From Bacillota bacterium (GTDB taxonomy: Bacteria; Bacillota; Clostridia; Lachnospirales; Lachnospiraceae), in the NCBI GenBank assembly GCA_023414355.1, contig JAEZOB010000042.1, forward strand, positions 186,001 to 250,000: a stretch of DNA of 64,000 bases, written 5' to 3'. Below, piece by piece: positions 24,939 to 34,503 of the stretch. The position numbers and the translations under genes are program-made. Under the pieces are notes generated by a model, which was not told the DNA's origin, made no database searches, and saw nothing but the letters and a program-made list of their open reading frames with translations. Positions within the stretch are counted from its first letter, which is position 1, and each line of letters begins with the position of its first letter.

Positions 24939-27900
24939 CTATACGGTCTTCCATTCAATATTGATTGCGATCGGATCAGCCGCAGCCATTTGTTTATAAA
25001 TTTCATAACGTTCTCTGGCGTGGAGCTCGGCCCGCCTAAAGAGCTCTTCTGACTGTTCCGGGAAGGATTGTGCCAGAGAGCTGTACCTGACCTGGCCTAG
25101 GATAAAGTCTCGAAAGCTTTCTGTGGGTTCCTTGGAATCCAGTATGAACGGATTCTTACCTTCTGACTTCAGAGCAGGATTATAACGGTAGAGATGCCAA
25201 TATCCGGCTTGGACTGCTTTCTTGATGGTAGCCATGCTTCTACCCATGCCTTCCTTGATACCGTGGTTAATACAGGGGGCATAGGCAATTACAATGGACG
25301 GTCCATGGTATTCCTCTGCTTCGCGAAGTGCTTTAATCAACTGGGTATTGTCTGCATGAATTCCAACCTGGGCCACATATACATTTCCATAGGACATCAT
25401 CATTCGTCCAAGATCCTTTTTCCCCTGTTTTTTACCTGAAGCAGCGAATTTTGCAATTGCTGCGATTGGTGTAGATTTCGAGGATTGTCCTCCCGTGTTG
25501 GAATAAACCTCTGTATCAAATACAAGTACGTTAACATCCTCACCAGAGGCCATTACATGATCCAAGCCGCCGTAACCGATATCATAAGCCCAGCCGTCAC
25601 CACCGACCAGCCATATACTTCTTTTCGTCAGATAATCATGATTCTGCTTGATATTATTGACGATGGCCATTGTTTCTACATCTGTAGAAGTGAATTCCTC
25701 CAGCACGTCGATAAGCTTGTTACCGGCTTCACCGGAAGCACCGCCGTCTTCTTTATAATGCAGCCAGTCATGGCAGGCTTCCTTCACCTTCTCTTCCACA
25801 TTTTTATCAATCAGAATTCTCATATCCTGTTCCAGCTTATTCCGAAGCTGCTTTACTGCCAGATACATACCATAGCCAAATTCAGCGTTATCCTCGAACA
25901 ATGAATTTGCCCAGGATGGACCTTTGCCCTCTCGATTGACGGTATAAGCAGTACTCGGTGCTGATGCTGCCCAAATGGAAGAACAACCGGTCGCATTGGC
26001 AATCATCATCCGTTCTCCGAACAGCTGTGTTATCAGCTTAATATAGGGCGTTTCACCACAACCGGCACAGGCTCCTGAAAATTCAATCAACGGGGCTTTG
26101 AACTGACTATCCTTAAATACAGTACCGTAGGCTATACTCTCCTTAAAGCTGACCTTTTCCGCCGCATACTTCCAGTTATCCAGCTCCCTTGGTATCTGTG
26201 TTCCGATCGGCTCCATAATCAGCGCCTTTCCCTTAGCCGGGCAAATATCGGCGCAGTTACCGCAACCGGTACAATCCATAGGGCTAATCTGAATTTTATA
26301 CTGATACCCTTCCAGGTTTTTACCACTGGCAGGCTTCGTTACAAAGCTTTCGGGAGCCTTCGCTACTTCTTCTTCATTCAACAGGAAGGGTCGTATCACT
26401 GCATGCGGACAAATATAAGCACACTGATTGCACTGGATGCAGCGTTCCATGATCCATTCCGGAACATTAACAGCAATACCACGCTTCTCATAGGCTGTAG
26501 TTCCGGTGGGAAAGGTTCCGTCCTCGCGATCTGTAAATGCACTGACGGGAAGATCTCCACCCTTCATTTCGGCCATCGGACGCATGATTTTTTTGATAAA
26601 TTCCGGTTCCTCTGAATTTTGCGGTGCCTCTGTGTTTAGCTCCTTCCAGCCCTTCGGAATATTGATCTTCTGAATGGCATGAATCCCTTGCTCCACAGCA
26701 TCCTCATTCATCTTGACAATCTTCTCGCCCTTCTTGCCGTATAGCTTATGAATCCCGGCTTTCAATTCCTGAATATAGACACTTTCAGGCAATACTCCCG
26801 TTAATTTAAAAAATGCACCCTGCATAACCATATTAATGCGGTTGCCGAGACCGATATCCTGAGCAATCCCAATTGCATTGATCGTATAAAATTTTATCTC
26901 CTTATCTGCCAGCTGTTTTTTAAGGATTATCGGAAGATGCTCCTCCAATTCCTTTTCATCCCACAGAGTATTGAGGACAAAGGTTCCGCCGTGTTTGATA
27001 CTTTGCAGGAGGTCATATTTATTAACATAGGATTGATTGTGACAGGCCACATAATCCGCATGAGATACTAGATACGTGGAACGGATCGGATCTTTACCGA
27101 ATCTGAGATGAGAGACCGTCAAGCCTCCTGATTTTTTGGAATCGTAATCAAAATAAGCCTGAACCTTCAAATCAGAATGCTCTCCGATAATCTTAATTGC
27201 CTGCTTATTAGCTCCTACCGTACCATCGGATCCGAGTCCCCAGATCTGGCAGGAAATCATATCCTCCGGTTCTGCCTGCAGTTCCTTCATCGGCTGAAGA
27301 GACGTCTTTGTCACATCGTCATTGATACCAATCGTAAAGAAATTCTTCGGTTTGGTTTCCTTTAGATTCTGATAAACCGCAGCGATATGCGTCGGGTTCG
27401 TATCCTTGGAACCCAGGCCGTAACGACCTCCGTAGAGTTCCGGTGCCTGGCTGCTTCCCGCATAACAGGAGCAGACATCCAGATACAGTGGTTCGCCGAT
27501 TGCTCCCGGCTCCTTCGTTCTGTCCAGAACAGCAATTTTCTTCACAGAGGAGGGAATGCATTTCTTAAAATGCTCCATAGAGAATGGTCGATATAAATGG
27601 ACCTTCACCAGTCCGTATTTTTCTCCCAGTTTGTTGAAATAATCAATCGTTTGCTCTATAGTCTGAGTTACGGAGCCCATGGCCACGATAACATATTCCG
27701 CATCGGAGGGGCCGTAATAATCGAATAAACCATAGGATCTTCCGGTATACTCACCCGTTTTCCTTAAGTATTCTTCTACTACAGGGATGATATCAGTGTA
27801 GAAGGGGTTAGAAACCTCTCGTCCCTGAAAATAAATATCCGAGTTCTGAGCTGTGCCTCGAATCACCGGATGATTCGGTGATAAGGCCCGGTCGCGGAAG

Positions 27901-28505
27901 CTTTGAACTGCTTCCATGTCTACAAGTTCTGCATAATCTCTGTATTCCAAAGCTTCAATCTTCTGCACCTCATGGGAGGTACGAAAACCATCAAAGAAAT
28001 GCACAAAGGGAAGTCTGCCTTTGATTGCAGCAAGATGTGCTACCGGTGCCAGATCTATGACCTCCTGCACCGAGCCTGATGCGAGCATTGCACAGCCGGT
28101 CTGTCTGGTAGCCATGACATCCTGATGATCGCCGAAGATATTGAGGGCATGGGCAGCGATTGCACGTGCGCTGACATGGATGACTCCGGGAAGCAACTCT
28201 CCTGCAGCTTTATACATATTTGGGATCATTAGTAATAAACCTTGTGAGGCCGTAAAGGTCGTAGTCAATGCACCTGCCTGCAGAGATCCGTGAAATGCAC
28301 CGGCAGCTCCGGCTTCCGATTGCATTTCAACCACATTTACCTCCTGCCCGAAGATATTCTTCCTACCATTCGCAGCCCAATCGTCTGTAACCTCTGCCAT
28401 ATTGGAGGAAGGGGTGATAGGGTAAATCGCCGCAACCTCAGTAAAGGCATAAGCGGCATAGGCCGCTGCGGTATTTCCGTCTATCGTCATTTGAATTTTT
28501 GCCAT
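24939..28505 (-). CDS. nifJ: Pyruvate:ferredoxin (flavodoxin) oxidoreductase
   Basis: A 1188-residue single-chain PFOR that decarboxylates pyruvate to acetyl-CoA, CO2 and reduced ferredoxin, the central step of clostridial fermentation. Domains run in order: pyrimidine-binding (YPITPSSNMAE near the N-terminus), the gamma domain, a two-cluster ferredoxin domain (CIQCNQCAYICPHA and CTGCGNCADICPA) and the TPP domain with GCAGCGETPY and GDGWAYDIGYGGLDH. The ATG at 28505 has CGGAGAA upstream; an in-frame start at 28559 lacks a site. It is preceded 69 nt upstream by a DUF3787 gene, probably on the same transcript. Confidence 0.97.
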   Translation of the reverse strand: MAKIQMTIDGNTAAAYAAYAFTEVAAIYPITPSSNMAEVTDDWAANGRKNIFGQEVNVVEMQSEAGAAGAFHGSLQAGALTTTFTASQGLLLMIPNMYKAAGELLPGVIHVSARAIAAHALNIFGDHQDVMATRQTGCAMLASGSVQEVIDLAPVAHLAAIKGRLPFVHFFDGFRTSHEVQKIEALEYRDYAELVDMEAVQSFRDRALSPNHPVIRGTAQNSDIYFQGREVSNPFYTDIIPVVEEYLRKTGEYTGRSYGLFDYYGPSDAEYVIVAMGSVTQTIEQTIDYFNKLGEKYGLVKVHLYRPFSMEHFKKCIPSSVKKIAVLDRTKEPGAIGEPLYLDVCSCYAGSSQAPELYGGRYGLGSKDTNPTHIAAVYQNLKETKPKNFFTIGINDDVTKTSLQPMKELQAEPEDMISCQIWGLGSDGTVGANKQAIKIIGEHSDLKVQAYFDYDSKKSGGLTVSHLRFGKDPIRSTYLVSHADYVACHNQSYVNKYDLLQSIKHGGTFVLNTLWDEKELEEHLPIILKKQLADKEIKFYTINAIGIAQDIGLGNRINMVMQGAFFKLTGVLPESVYIQELKAGIHKLYGKKGEKIVKMNEDAVEQGIHAIQKINIPKGWKELNTEAPQNSEEPEFIKKIMRPMAEMKGGDLPVSAFTDREDGTFPTGTTAYEKRGIAVNVPEWIMERCIQCNQCAYICPHAVIRPFLLNEEEVAKAPESFVTKPASGKNLEGYQYKIQISPMDCTGCGNCADICPAKGKALIMEPIGTQIPRELDNWKYAAEKVSFKESIAYGTVFKDSQFKAPLIEFSGACAGCGETPYIKLITQLFGERMMIANATGCSSIWAASAPSTAYTVNREGKGPSWANSLFEDNAEFGYGMYLAVKQLRNKLEQDMRILIDKNVEEKVKEACHDWLHYKEDGGASGEAGNKLIDVLEEFTSTDVETMAIVNNIKQNHDYLTKRSIWLVGGDGWAYDIGYGGLDHVMASGEDVNVLVFDTEVYSNTGGQSSKSTPIAAIAKFAASGKKQGKKDLGRMMMSYGNVYVAQVGIHADNTQLIKALREAEEYHGPSIVIAYAPCINHGIKEGMGRSMATIKKAVQAGYWHLYRYNPALKSEGKNPFILDSKEPTESFRDFILGQVRYSSLAQSFPEQSEELFRRAELHARERYEIYKQMAAADPIAINIEWKTV

Positions 28506-28574
28506 AATATTCTCCGTTCCTTTCCTATTCTTATTTCTGTTGACATTTCCCGTTATCACACAGGCGGGAGTTCC

Positions 28575-28772
28575 TTATAATTTACTGCCATTATCAACCC
28601 AATCCTTTGCATCGATGACACGTTCGACATTTGGTTTATTTACCTGATCAACCTCATAATTATTCTCTGAATTCTGCCATGCTGCCGTTCCTTCGTTATT
28701 GGTCGGATTCGTTGTATTTTGTCTCTTATTATGCCGTCCTTGAAAGATTTCCTTACCTTTTATTAACATCAT
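28575..28772 (-). CDS. DUF3787-like small protein
   Basis: A 65-residue protein with the pattern of clostridial DUF3787: an N-terminal basic region, a central GTAAWQNSE motif and a C-terminal VIDAKDWVDNGSKL. The family is short, soluble and of unknown function. It has GGAGGAAG just before the start and lies between a good promoter and nifJ, so it is likely the leader gene of the PFOR transcript. Confidence 0.75.
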   Translation of the reverse strand: MMLIKGKEIFQGRHNKRQNTTNPTNNEGTAAWQNSENNYEVDQVNKPNVERVIDAKDWVDNGSKL

Positions 28773-28832
28773 TCTTCCTCCATTTCGTTCTTATGATAAA
28801 GCAAGTACCCTGCTAGAATACATTTTGTCCGA

Positions 28833-28860
28833 ATTATTCGATTACTATTACCTAAGTCAA
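28833..28860 (-). promoter_or_regulatory. Promoter for the DUF3787-nifJ unit
   Basis: On the minus strand, TTGACT (28855-28860) and AATAAT (28833-28838) are separated by 16 nt. The predicted leader is about 55 nt. No Crp/Fnr-like site was found here. Confidence 0.55.
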
Positions 28861-28935
28861 TAGAAATCTTTGAAATCTGCGGATATATAGATTTCTGCTG
28901 TCAAAAAGGATGAATTTCCTGATAGAATAAAAAAT

Positions 28936-28994
28936 CGACTTATGGAAATCTTCCCTGTCAGCAATCACCGCTGACTCTAGATTTCCATAAGCCG
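28936..28994 (-). terminator. Intrinsic terminator of the DUF438 gene
   Basis: A 16-bp stem, 28936-28951 with 28979-28994 (CGACTTATGG.../...CCATAAGCCG), with a loop that contains an inner GTCAGC/GCTGAC hairpin. On the minus strand six U follow. It lies about 190 nt past the DUF438 stop. Confidence 0.85.
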
Positions 28995-29103
28995 GTTCAT
29001 TATCTTTCTATTATATATTTTATTACTTAATTCTAATAATTTCTCCGTTTTTCTGATTATCTTTTTCTGACTTTCATATTCTGCCAATCATTGTTCTGCA
29101 ATT

Positions 29104-29183
29104 ATCTTTGTCTTATTTCTATGTTGTTTTTCTGTTTAGTTGTTTTTCTGTTATTTTTCTGTTATTTCTCTGTTGTTTTTCAA
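29104..29183. repeat. A/T-rich short repeats after the DUF438 stop
   Basis: On the coding (minus) strand this is a run of ACAGAAAAATA/ACAGAAAAACA-like units directly after the stop codon. It is low complexity and probably a slippage-prone, unstructured 3' untranslated stretch. Confidence 0.65.
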
Positions 29184-30416
29184 TTATTCCTCGGACATCA
29201 ATCTCTTCTCACCCGTCAGGCTGCGAAGAGGTGCAATATCCTGTGTAAACTCCAGGGTTCCCAAGAAATTTCCTTCCTTATCACGTACTGCAAAATACCG
29301 TATCATGACATATTTATCCCCCATCTTGATCCAGAAATCTTCATAATCCTTTTTGCCGGAGGCCAGATCCTCGACGATCTTCTCGACAATATGGACACTT
29401 GCCGGCGGATGACAGTTGGAAACCTGCCTTCCGATGATAGCCTTCGTTCTCGGGAAGATACGCTCTTTTCCCTGGGTAAAGAATTTTACCGCCCCTTCCT
29501 TATCGACAAAGGTAATGTCTACCGGCAGCGTATTGAATAACGCTTCGATTTCTTCCTTCGTCATTAATCCCGAATCAAAGTTCAGATAGCCGGGATCTAC
29601 CGGCTTCTCACCTTGCTCTAGGGCTTTTTCCTCCAGATTGACCTTTACCGGTCTCCATTCCCGACCCGGAGTATAGAGGCAGAAACCGATCTCCTGGCTC
29701 TCTCTGGCAATCTTTAGCCACTCATCCTCTGACAGAGTCTCAAGTACCATCGGGAAGAGGATATTCTCCTCCTTAAAAATCATCTCCTCGACTCTGTTGA
29801 TGGCAGCCTCCAGCTGTTCGAAAAGTACCTGCTTATTTCCCTGGTAATCTTCCAGATCTTTCCTTCCTGTCTTGATCTGCTCCCGTATCTCGTCATCCAC
29901 ACCCCACATTACCTTAGGAGGTGCGGTAATACCATACTTCTCCATATACGGGAATAACAGATTCTCCTTACGAAGATAATGTTTATCAATTTCCCAAAGC
30001 TTAGTCAATGCCTCAAGCAGCTTTTCCCGGTTCTCTTTATTGTCTTCTCCGCGGAATTCCTCCATCGTTGGTCTTATACTCTTTCGGATCAGACGTTCTA
30101 CCGCTCTGTTCTCCTGTTTAAAGGTGAAGATAGGATGCCCCGGCTGATTCTCCATCTTCTCCGGCATATGGATTTCCTCAATAGAACCCTTAAATACTGC
30201 CGCATGGACATCACAGAGCCTCTGTACCTCGCTTACAGGCATACCTTCCTTGATCAGAGCCGTCTCCATCTCAGAGATTTCTGTTGCAGATACACCTTCA
30301 ATTAGTTTACCGAACCGTTCCTTCACTTCCTCCACGCTCTTACCCTCATGAAGCTCCAGAATCAATTCCTTTAATACCTTTTGCCGATATTCCCTGTTAT
30401 TGATATACTCGCTCAT
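29184..30416 (-). CDS. DUF438 protein with hemerythrin-like and PAS domains
   Basis: A 410-residue protein with three parts: DUF438 at residues about 10-85, a hemerythrin-like helical bundle at about 90-235 (DKHYLRKENLLFP and EMIFKEENILFP with likely iron-binding His/Glu), and a PAS domain at about 285-400 with the NCHPPASV motif. Relatives are oxygen- or NO-responsive and resemble iron-centre repair (RIC) proteins in part. The upstream region has a perfect TGTGA-N6-TCACA site at -41.5. It appears to be monocistronic with a terminator downstream. Confidence 0.88.
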   Translation of the reverse strand: MSEYINNREYRQKVLKELILELHEGKSVEEVKERFGKLIEGVSATEISEMETALIKEGMPVSEVQRLCDVHAAVFKGSIEEIHMPEKMENQPGHPIFTFKQENRAVERLIRKSIRPTMEEFRGEDNKENREKLLEALTKLWEIDKHYLRKENLLFPYMEKYGITAPPKVMWGVDDEIREQIKTGRKDLEDYQGNKQVLFEQLEAAINRVEEMIFKEENILFPMVLETLSEDEWLKIARESQEIGFCLYTPGREWRPVKVNLEEKALEQGEKPVDPGYLNFDSGLMTKEEIEALFNTLPVDITFVDKEGAVKFFTQGKERIFPRTKAIIGRQVSNCHPPASVHIVEKIVEDLASGKKDYEDFWIKMGDKYVMIRYFAVRDKEGNFLGTLEFTQDIAPLRSLTGEKRLMSEE

Positions 30417-30532
30417 ACAATCCTCCTCACTATCCTTTTGTAAGAAATCTTAAGTTACAGTTTTCTTCTCCGACTTGCTGTGTTGCTCCGGTCAAGCTTC
30501 GTTGTTAAGTATTTTGTCTTGTTTTCAGTTCA

Positions 30533-30575
30533 AATATACTCCCTGTACCAAATGATTCCTGTGACAGTAATCACA
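30533..30575 (-). promoter_or_regulatory. Crp/Fnr-type site and -10 box of the DUF438 gene
   Basis: TGTGACAGTAATCACA (30560-30575) is a perfect TGTGA-N6-TCACA. On the minus strand a -10 box, TATATT, lies at 30533-30538, so +1 is near 30526 and the site centre (30567.5) is exactly -41.5. The leader is about 110 nt. Confidence 0.75.
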
Positions 30576-30662
30576 ATTGCACTTTACTATACCATCTTAA
30601 TCCAAATACCTGATTTTTACAATATTATTTTCGACCATAAACGACATGCAATAACATAAAAA

Positions 30663-30713
30663 CCGGCCTATGCATTTCCTTTGCTGTCCTGACAAAGTAA
30701 AATGATAGACCGA
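30663..30713 (-). terminator. Intrinsic terminator of the APC permease gene
   Basis: On the minus strand the helix segments CGG, CTAT, CATTT and CTTTG pair in order with CAAAG, AAATG, ATAG and CCG, followed by GTTTTTATG. It lies about 25 nt past the permease stop. Confidence 0.8.
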
Positions 30714-30738
30714 TATCAACAATGTATAAACTACATTA

Positions 30739-32076
30739 CTATAACACTTTCGCCTTGTTCTTTCTGTAATACAGATAACCTGCGAGAATGATGGAAAAGC
30801 ATACGAGAAAATAATACGGAAACAATGGATGAGTCACGCTGCCTGAGATAATTACCAGGGAGCCGATACATGCCAAAACCGGTATCAGATAACCTTTGAT
30901 TGCTCCTTTGATCTGATCCTGCTTTGCCAGTCTCATGACGGCAAAGTAGAGGACGATGTAGTTCAGATAACTGACTCCAATCGCAATCTCAGAAACATCT
31001 CCCTTCATCCCGAGCTTCTGTGTGATATAATGAATTAACATCCAGAATATGGACAGGGCATAGGCAAGTATCGCAGAGTTCAGTGGCATGCCTGCAAGCT
31101 TTGCATTTTCCTTCTTCAGTATCTCACTCCCCGGCATCATATTTCTAAGAGACAAGGAGTAGGGCATTCTGATGAACCCTAAGGTGATTCCATTCACTGT
31201 ACCAAGTACGGAAATCACCACAAAAATCAAGATGAATTTTGCACCAATATTACCAAATAATTTGGTTGCAGCCAGGAAGGCCGAACTATCTCCCTGCTCA
31301 AGAACCGTGCTGGGACCAAGTAAAGCTGTAATTCCGACAAAGTACATGACATAGGCAAGCAGGATCACAAGCGGTGATATGGTAAGTGCCAATGGAAGGT
31401 TACGTTTGCTGTTCTTGATCTCATGGCATATGGAGGTAGAAACAATCCAACCATCAAAGGAAAAAGCAATAGGGGCAAAGGCTGCAAGCCAGCCACCCGC
31501 GGCTTTCGCCTGCGCAAAACCGGTCACACCCTCTGTAATCAATCCGGTAGGATGTCCCAACAGTAAGCCTGCGATTGCAATAATCAATAGAGGGACCATT
31601 TTAATAATCATCGAGGCATTTTGAAAATAACCACCTGCTTTGGCAGACAGAGTATTGGTGATAAACAGCACAGTAAGACAGGCTACACCGATCAGCGTTG
31701 TTCGTTCCAAGGTAAACCCGATCCCAAATAACTGACAGATATAGATACCGCTTACCCAAGCTACCACCGCTGCAAGCGTCGGCAGATATAAAAAGGTCTG
31801 GAACCATCCAAAGGCACAGGAAGGCCCGATACCGACAAACTCCTCGGTATAGGCAATCACTCCACCCGGTTTATCGGTTCGGGTTGCCAGCTGTGAGATT
31901 GTCAGACACCCAAATATAATTGCAATTGCTGCGACACAGAATATGATAATCCCCAATAGCACATTCCCGTTCGTGTAGCTCAGTACATTATCCGCTTTAA
32001 AAAATATTCCCGATCCGATTACAATTCCGATAATCATCGTAACCGCAGTAAACAATCCATATCTTCTCTTATCCAT
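30739..32076 (-). CDS. APC-family amino acid permease
   Basis: A 445-residue protein with about 12 membrane helices of the amino acid-polyamine-organocation superfamily. The N-terminal MIIGIVIGSGIFFKAD is the helix-1 substrate-binding motif, and FSFDGWIVSTSICHEIKNSKRNLP is the conserved helix 6 to loop region. The substrate cannot be fixed. It stands alone between two terminators. Confidence 0.9.
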   Translation of the reverse strand: MDKRRYGLFTAVTMIIGIVIGSGIFFKADNVLSYTNGNVLLGIIIFCVAAIAIIFGCLTISQLATRTDKPGGVIAYTEEFVGIGPSCAFGWFQTFLYLPTLAAVVAWVSGIYICQLFGIGFTLERTTLIGVACLTVLFITNTLSAKAGGYFQNASMIIKMVPLLIIAIAGLLLGHPTGLITEGVTGFAQAKAAGGWLAAFAPIAFSFDGWIVSTSICHEIKNSKRNLPLALTISPLVILLAYVMYFVGITALLGPSTVLEQGDSSAFLAATKLFGNIGAKFILIFVVISVLGTVNGITLGFIRMPYSLSLRNMMPGSEILKKENAKLAGMPLNSAILAYALSIFWMLIHYITQKLGMKGDVSEIAIGVSYLNYIVLYFAVMRLAKQDQIKGAIKGYLIPVLACIGSLVIISGSVTHPLFPYYFLVCFSIILAGYLYYRKNKAKVL

Positions 32077-32115
32077 AACTATTCTTTCTTCTCCTTAAAA
32101 GTATTGGTAAGCCTA

Positions 32116-32155
32116 AAAGGACTGCTGCAAAGATACTGTCCTGCAGCAGTCCTTT
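32116..32155 (-). terminator. Intrinsic terminator of the gnd-zwf-cyclase operon
   Basis: A perfect 14-bp stem, AAAGGACTGCTGCA (32116-32129) with TGCAGCAGTCCTTT (32142-32155), with a 12-nt loop and short T-runs. It lies between the cyclase stop (32316) and the permease start (32076). Confidence 0.8.
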
Positions 32156-32260
32156 CCTATCCTATAGAATGCGTATCATCAATCATTTTTATGATTTCTT
32201 GTTACCATTTTTTACAACAGCTCTAATAATATAACATTTTTTTTGAAGAAGTACAATAGT

Positions 32261-32310
32261 ATCTTTTGTTGCTGTATTTATCCTTTTGTTCCTGTATTAT
32301 CCTTTTGTTG
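32261..32310. repeat. About 19-bp tandem repeat after the cyclase stop
   Basis: Two and a half units of ATCCTTTTGTTSCTGTATT, with one base missing in the first unit. They begin a few bases past the stop codon of the cyclase gene. On the coding strand the unit is A-rich and contains AACAAAAGGAT. Confidence 0.75.
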
Positions 32311-32315
32311 CCCAA

Positions 32316-32951
32316 TCATTCTTCTAATAACACTGCTCTTACGGGAGCTGCTTCGGCATTCGGGATATTCATCGGAAGCGCAATCAGCTGATACTTGCCT
32401 TCCTGTACCTCGGCAAGCCTTAATCCCTCAAGAATATGGATCCCTTTTCTCATCAATACGATATGAGTATCATGCCCCGGTTGCTCTCGTTCTACTCCGA
32501 GAGCATCAATCCCGACACCCCGAACCGGAATACCTGCAAGATATTCAGCTCCGCTTTTCTCAAGATAGATAAACTCCTTCTCCAGAATGGGTTCAAAGGA
32601 ATTTTTGGTCTTCAGGAGGATGAAATCCCCCGGCAGAATTGTTTTATTCCTTAAAACGTCCTCCGTAATTCCCTGTGTCACCTCAGTTAGATCCAATACG
32701 CTGCATTCGGTGATCAGTTCCTCAAGCTTCAGACTGTCCATTCTGTTTCCATCGGGAATGATATGGAGGGTACGATCCAGATGTGTTCCTGTATGCATAT
32801 TCATATGGATACTGGATTCATAGACCGTTCCTCTCTCAAAATCCGATTCAATAAAGAACCGCGGTTTTTTCTCTTCCCTTCCCTTCCATACCGGTATTTC
32901 TTCGGTAATTGGCATTGATATATCATAAATTTTTTTATCACTCAGCTTCAT
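32316..32951 (-). CDS. Cyclase family protein (kynurenine formamidase-like)
   Basis: A 211-residue hydrolase of the cyclase family (PF04199). The motif HMNMHTGTHLDRTLHI (about 47-62) holds the metal-binding HxGTHxD core, and the N-terminal YDISMPITEEIPVWKG is typical. Members include kynurenine formamidase and isatin hydrolase; the substrate is not evident. It is 18 nt downstream of zwf as the last gene of the operon, an unusual partner for pentose phosphate genes. Confidence 0.87.
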   Translation of the reverse strand: MKLSDKKIYDISMPITEEIPVWKGREEKKPRFFIESDFERGTVYESSIHMNMHTGTHLDRTLHIIPDGNRMDSLKLEELITECSVLDLTEVTQGITEDVLRNKTILPGDFILLKTKNSFEPILEKEFIYLEKSGAEYLAGIPVRGVGIDALGVEREQPGHDTHIVLMRKGIHILEGLRLAEVQEGKYQLIALPMNIPNAEAAPVRAVLLEE

Positions 32952-32969
32952 ATGCAGAACTCCTTCCTT

Positions 32970-34469
32970 TTATACATGCCACCATTTCCGACCATCCTTG
33001 GCTAATAATTCAAACGCTCTGACCGGTCCCATGGTTCCTGCTTCATAATTGGGAAATTGACTCTTCTTCTGCTCTCTGTAGCCAATCAGGTGATCTGCAA
33101 CAATCCAGGCGGATTCCACTTCATCCCATCTTGAGAACAAGGTCGCATCTCCTCTTAAGATATCATAGATCAGCCGCTCATAGGCTTCCGGGGTATTCCC
33201 TTGTGTTGGGCTAACAGAACTGGTATCCATCTTCGTCGTTACAATCCCATGATGGGAAGAAAAATCCTTCGTATTGAACTGAAAGAATACGCCGACATTC
33301 GGCTGGATACGAAGCACCAGAAGATTCGGTTCCTGTATTTCCTGATCCTTGAAATAAAGTATATTTGGTAAATCCTTAAACTGCACTACGATCTCCGCGG
33401 AGCTTTTTCCAAGCCGTTTCCCTGTCCTGATATAGAAAGGAGTGCCAGCCCACCTAAAATTATTAATGTGAAGCTTTAATGCTACAAAGGTTTCTGTCTG
33501 AGAATCGACAGGGACATTCTGCTCCTCACGATATCCTGAAACCGGTAAACCATCGATCATACCGGGTCCGTATTGACCGAATACCACATTGTTTTTCAGA
33601 AATTCCGGACTGATCTCTTCAATTGCCTCCAGTACCTTCTGCTTTTCTGTACGGATGGAATCCGTCTTCAAGTTGATCGGTGGTTCCATTGCGACCAGAG
33701 AAAGAATCTGAATGATGTGATTCTGTATCATATCTCTCATAGCCCCTGAATTCTCGTAGTAATTACCTCTGGTTCCTACCCCGAGCTTTTCCGTCAGGGA
33801 TATCTGTATATTATCAATAAATTTATTATTCCAGATACTTTCGAATATGGAATTACAGAAACGCAAAACCATAATATTCTGTATCATTTCTTTGCCAAGG
33901 TAATGATCAATCCGGTAGATGCTCCGTTCAGGAAACACCTCAAGAATTTTGTTATTCAACAGTCTTGCTGTCTTCAAATCCTTGCCAAAGGGTTTTTCTA
34001 TTATCAGACGACTCCAGGAATTTTCTGTGACAGCCATATGACTTAACTGCAGCCCCTGCACGATTGTCTCAAAATACTCCGGTGCTACCGCAAGATAGAA
34101 TACCCTGTTACCCTCCGTACCTGCAACCTGATCCAATTGATCAAGATAGCTTTTTAAGCCGGAGAAGCCCTCCAGGTCAGTAAAATCGAATTGATAGTAA
34201 TGGATCATCGCCTGAAGCTTATTCCATACCTTTTCATCCAATTTATTTCTGGAATGCTTTTGTACAGAGGCATAGATATCTTTGATATATTCCTCCTCTG
34301 TCTTATCTCTCCTACCGACTGAAACCACAGCAAAATGCTCCGGTAGCAGCTGGTCCAATATCAGATTATATAAAGCAGGCATCAGCTTTCTATTAGTCAA
34401 ATCTCCGGTACCGCCAAAGATAACCATGATTGCCGACAAGCTTTCTTTCTCATTGATTGTATTGTTCAT
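32970..34469 (-). CDS. zwf: Glucose-6-phosphate 1-dehydrogenase
   Basis: A 499-residue enzyme, the usual length. It oxidises glucose-6-phosphate to 6-phosphogluconolactone with NADP+. Motifs are GGTGDLTNRKL (cofactor loop, near residue 20) and RIDHYLGKE (substrate site, near 185). The ATG at 34469 has GGAGGGATGG just upstream; a longer ORF to 34562 overlaps gnd and is rejected. It lies 34 nt downstream of gnd in the same operon. Confidence 0.96.
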   Translation of the reverse strand: MNNTINEKESLSAIMVIFGGTGDLTNRKLMPALYNLILDQLLPEHFAVVSVGRRDKTEEEYIKDIYASVQKHSRNKLDEKVWNKLQAMIHYYQFDFTDLEGFSGLKSYLDQLDQVAGTEGNRVFYLAVAPEYFETIVQGLQLSHMAVTENSWSRLIIEKPFGKDLKTARLLNNKILEVFPERSIYRIDHYLGKEMIQNIMVLRFCNSIFESIWNNKFIDNIQISLTEKLGVGTRGNYYENSGAMRDMIQNHIIQILSLVAMEPPINLKTDSIRTEKQKVLEAIEEISPEFLKNNVVFGQYGPGMIDGLPVSGYREEQNVPVDSQTETFVALKLHINNFRWAGTPFYIRTGKRLGKSSAEIVVQFKDLPNILYFKDQEIQEPNLLVLRIQPNVGVFFQFNTKDFSSHHGIVTTKMDTSSVSPTQGNTPEAYERLIYDILRGDATLFSRWDEVESAWIVADHLIGYREQKKSQFPNYEAGTMGPVRAFELLAKDGRKWWHV

Positions 34470-34503
34470 ACCATCCCTCCATTCTGCGGCATAAAATACT
34501 TTT

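Noticed and set aside
27319..27596. Extra ORFs inside the PFOR gene
   Set aside because: They are other-frame shadows of a long, clearly conserved coding sequence.
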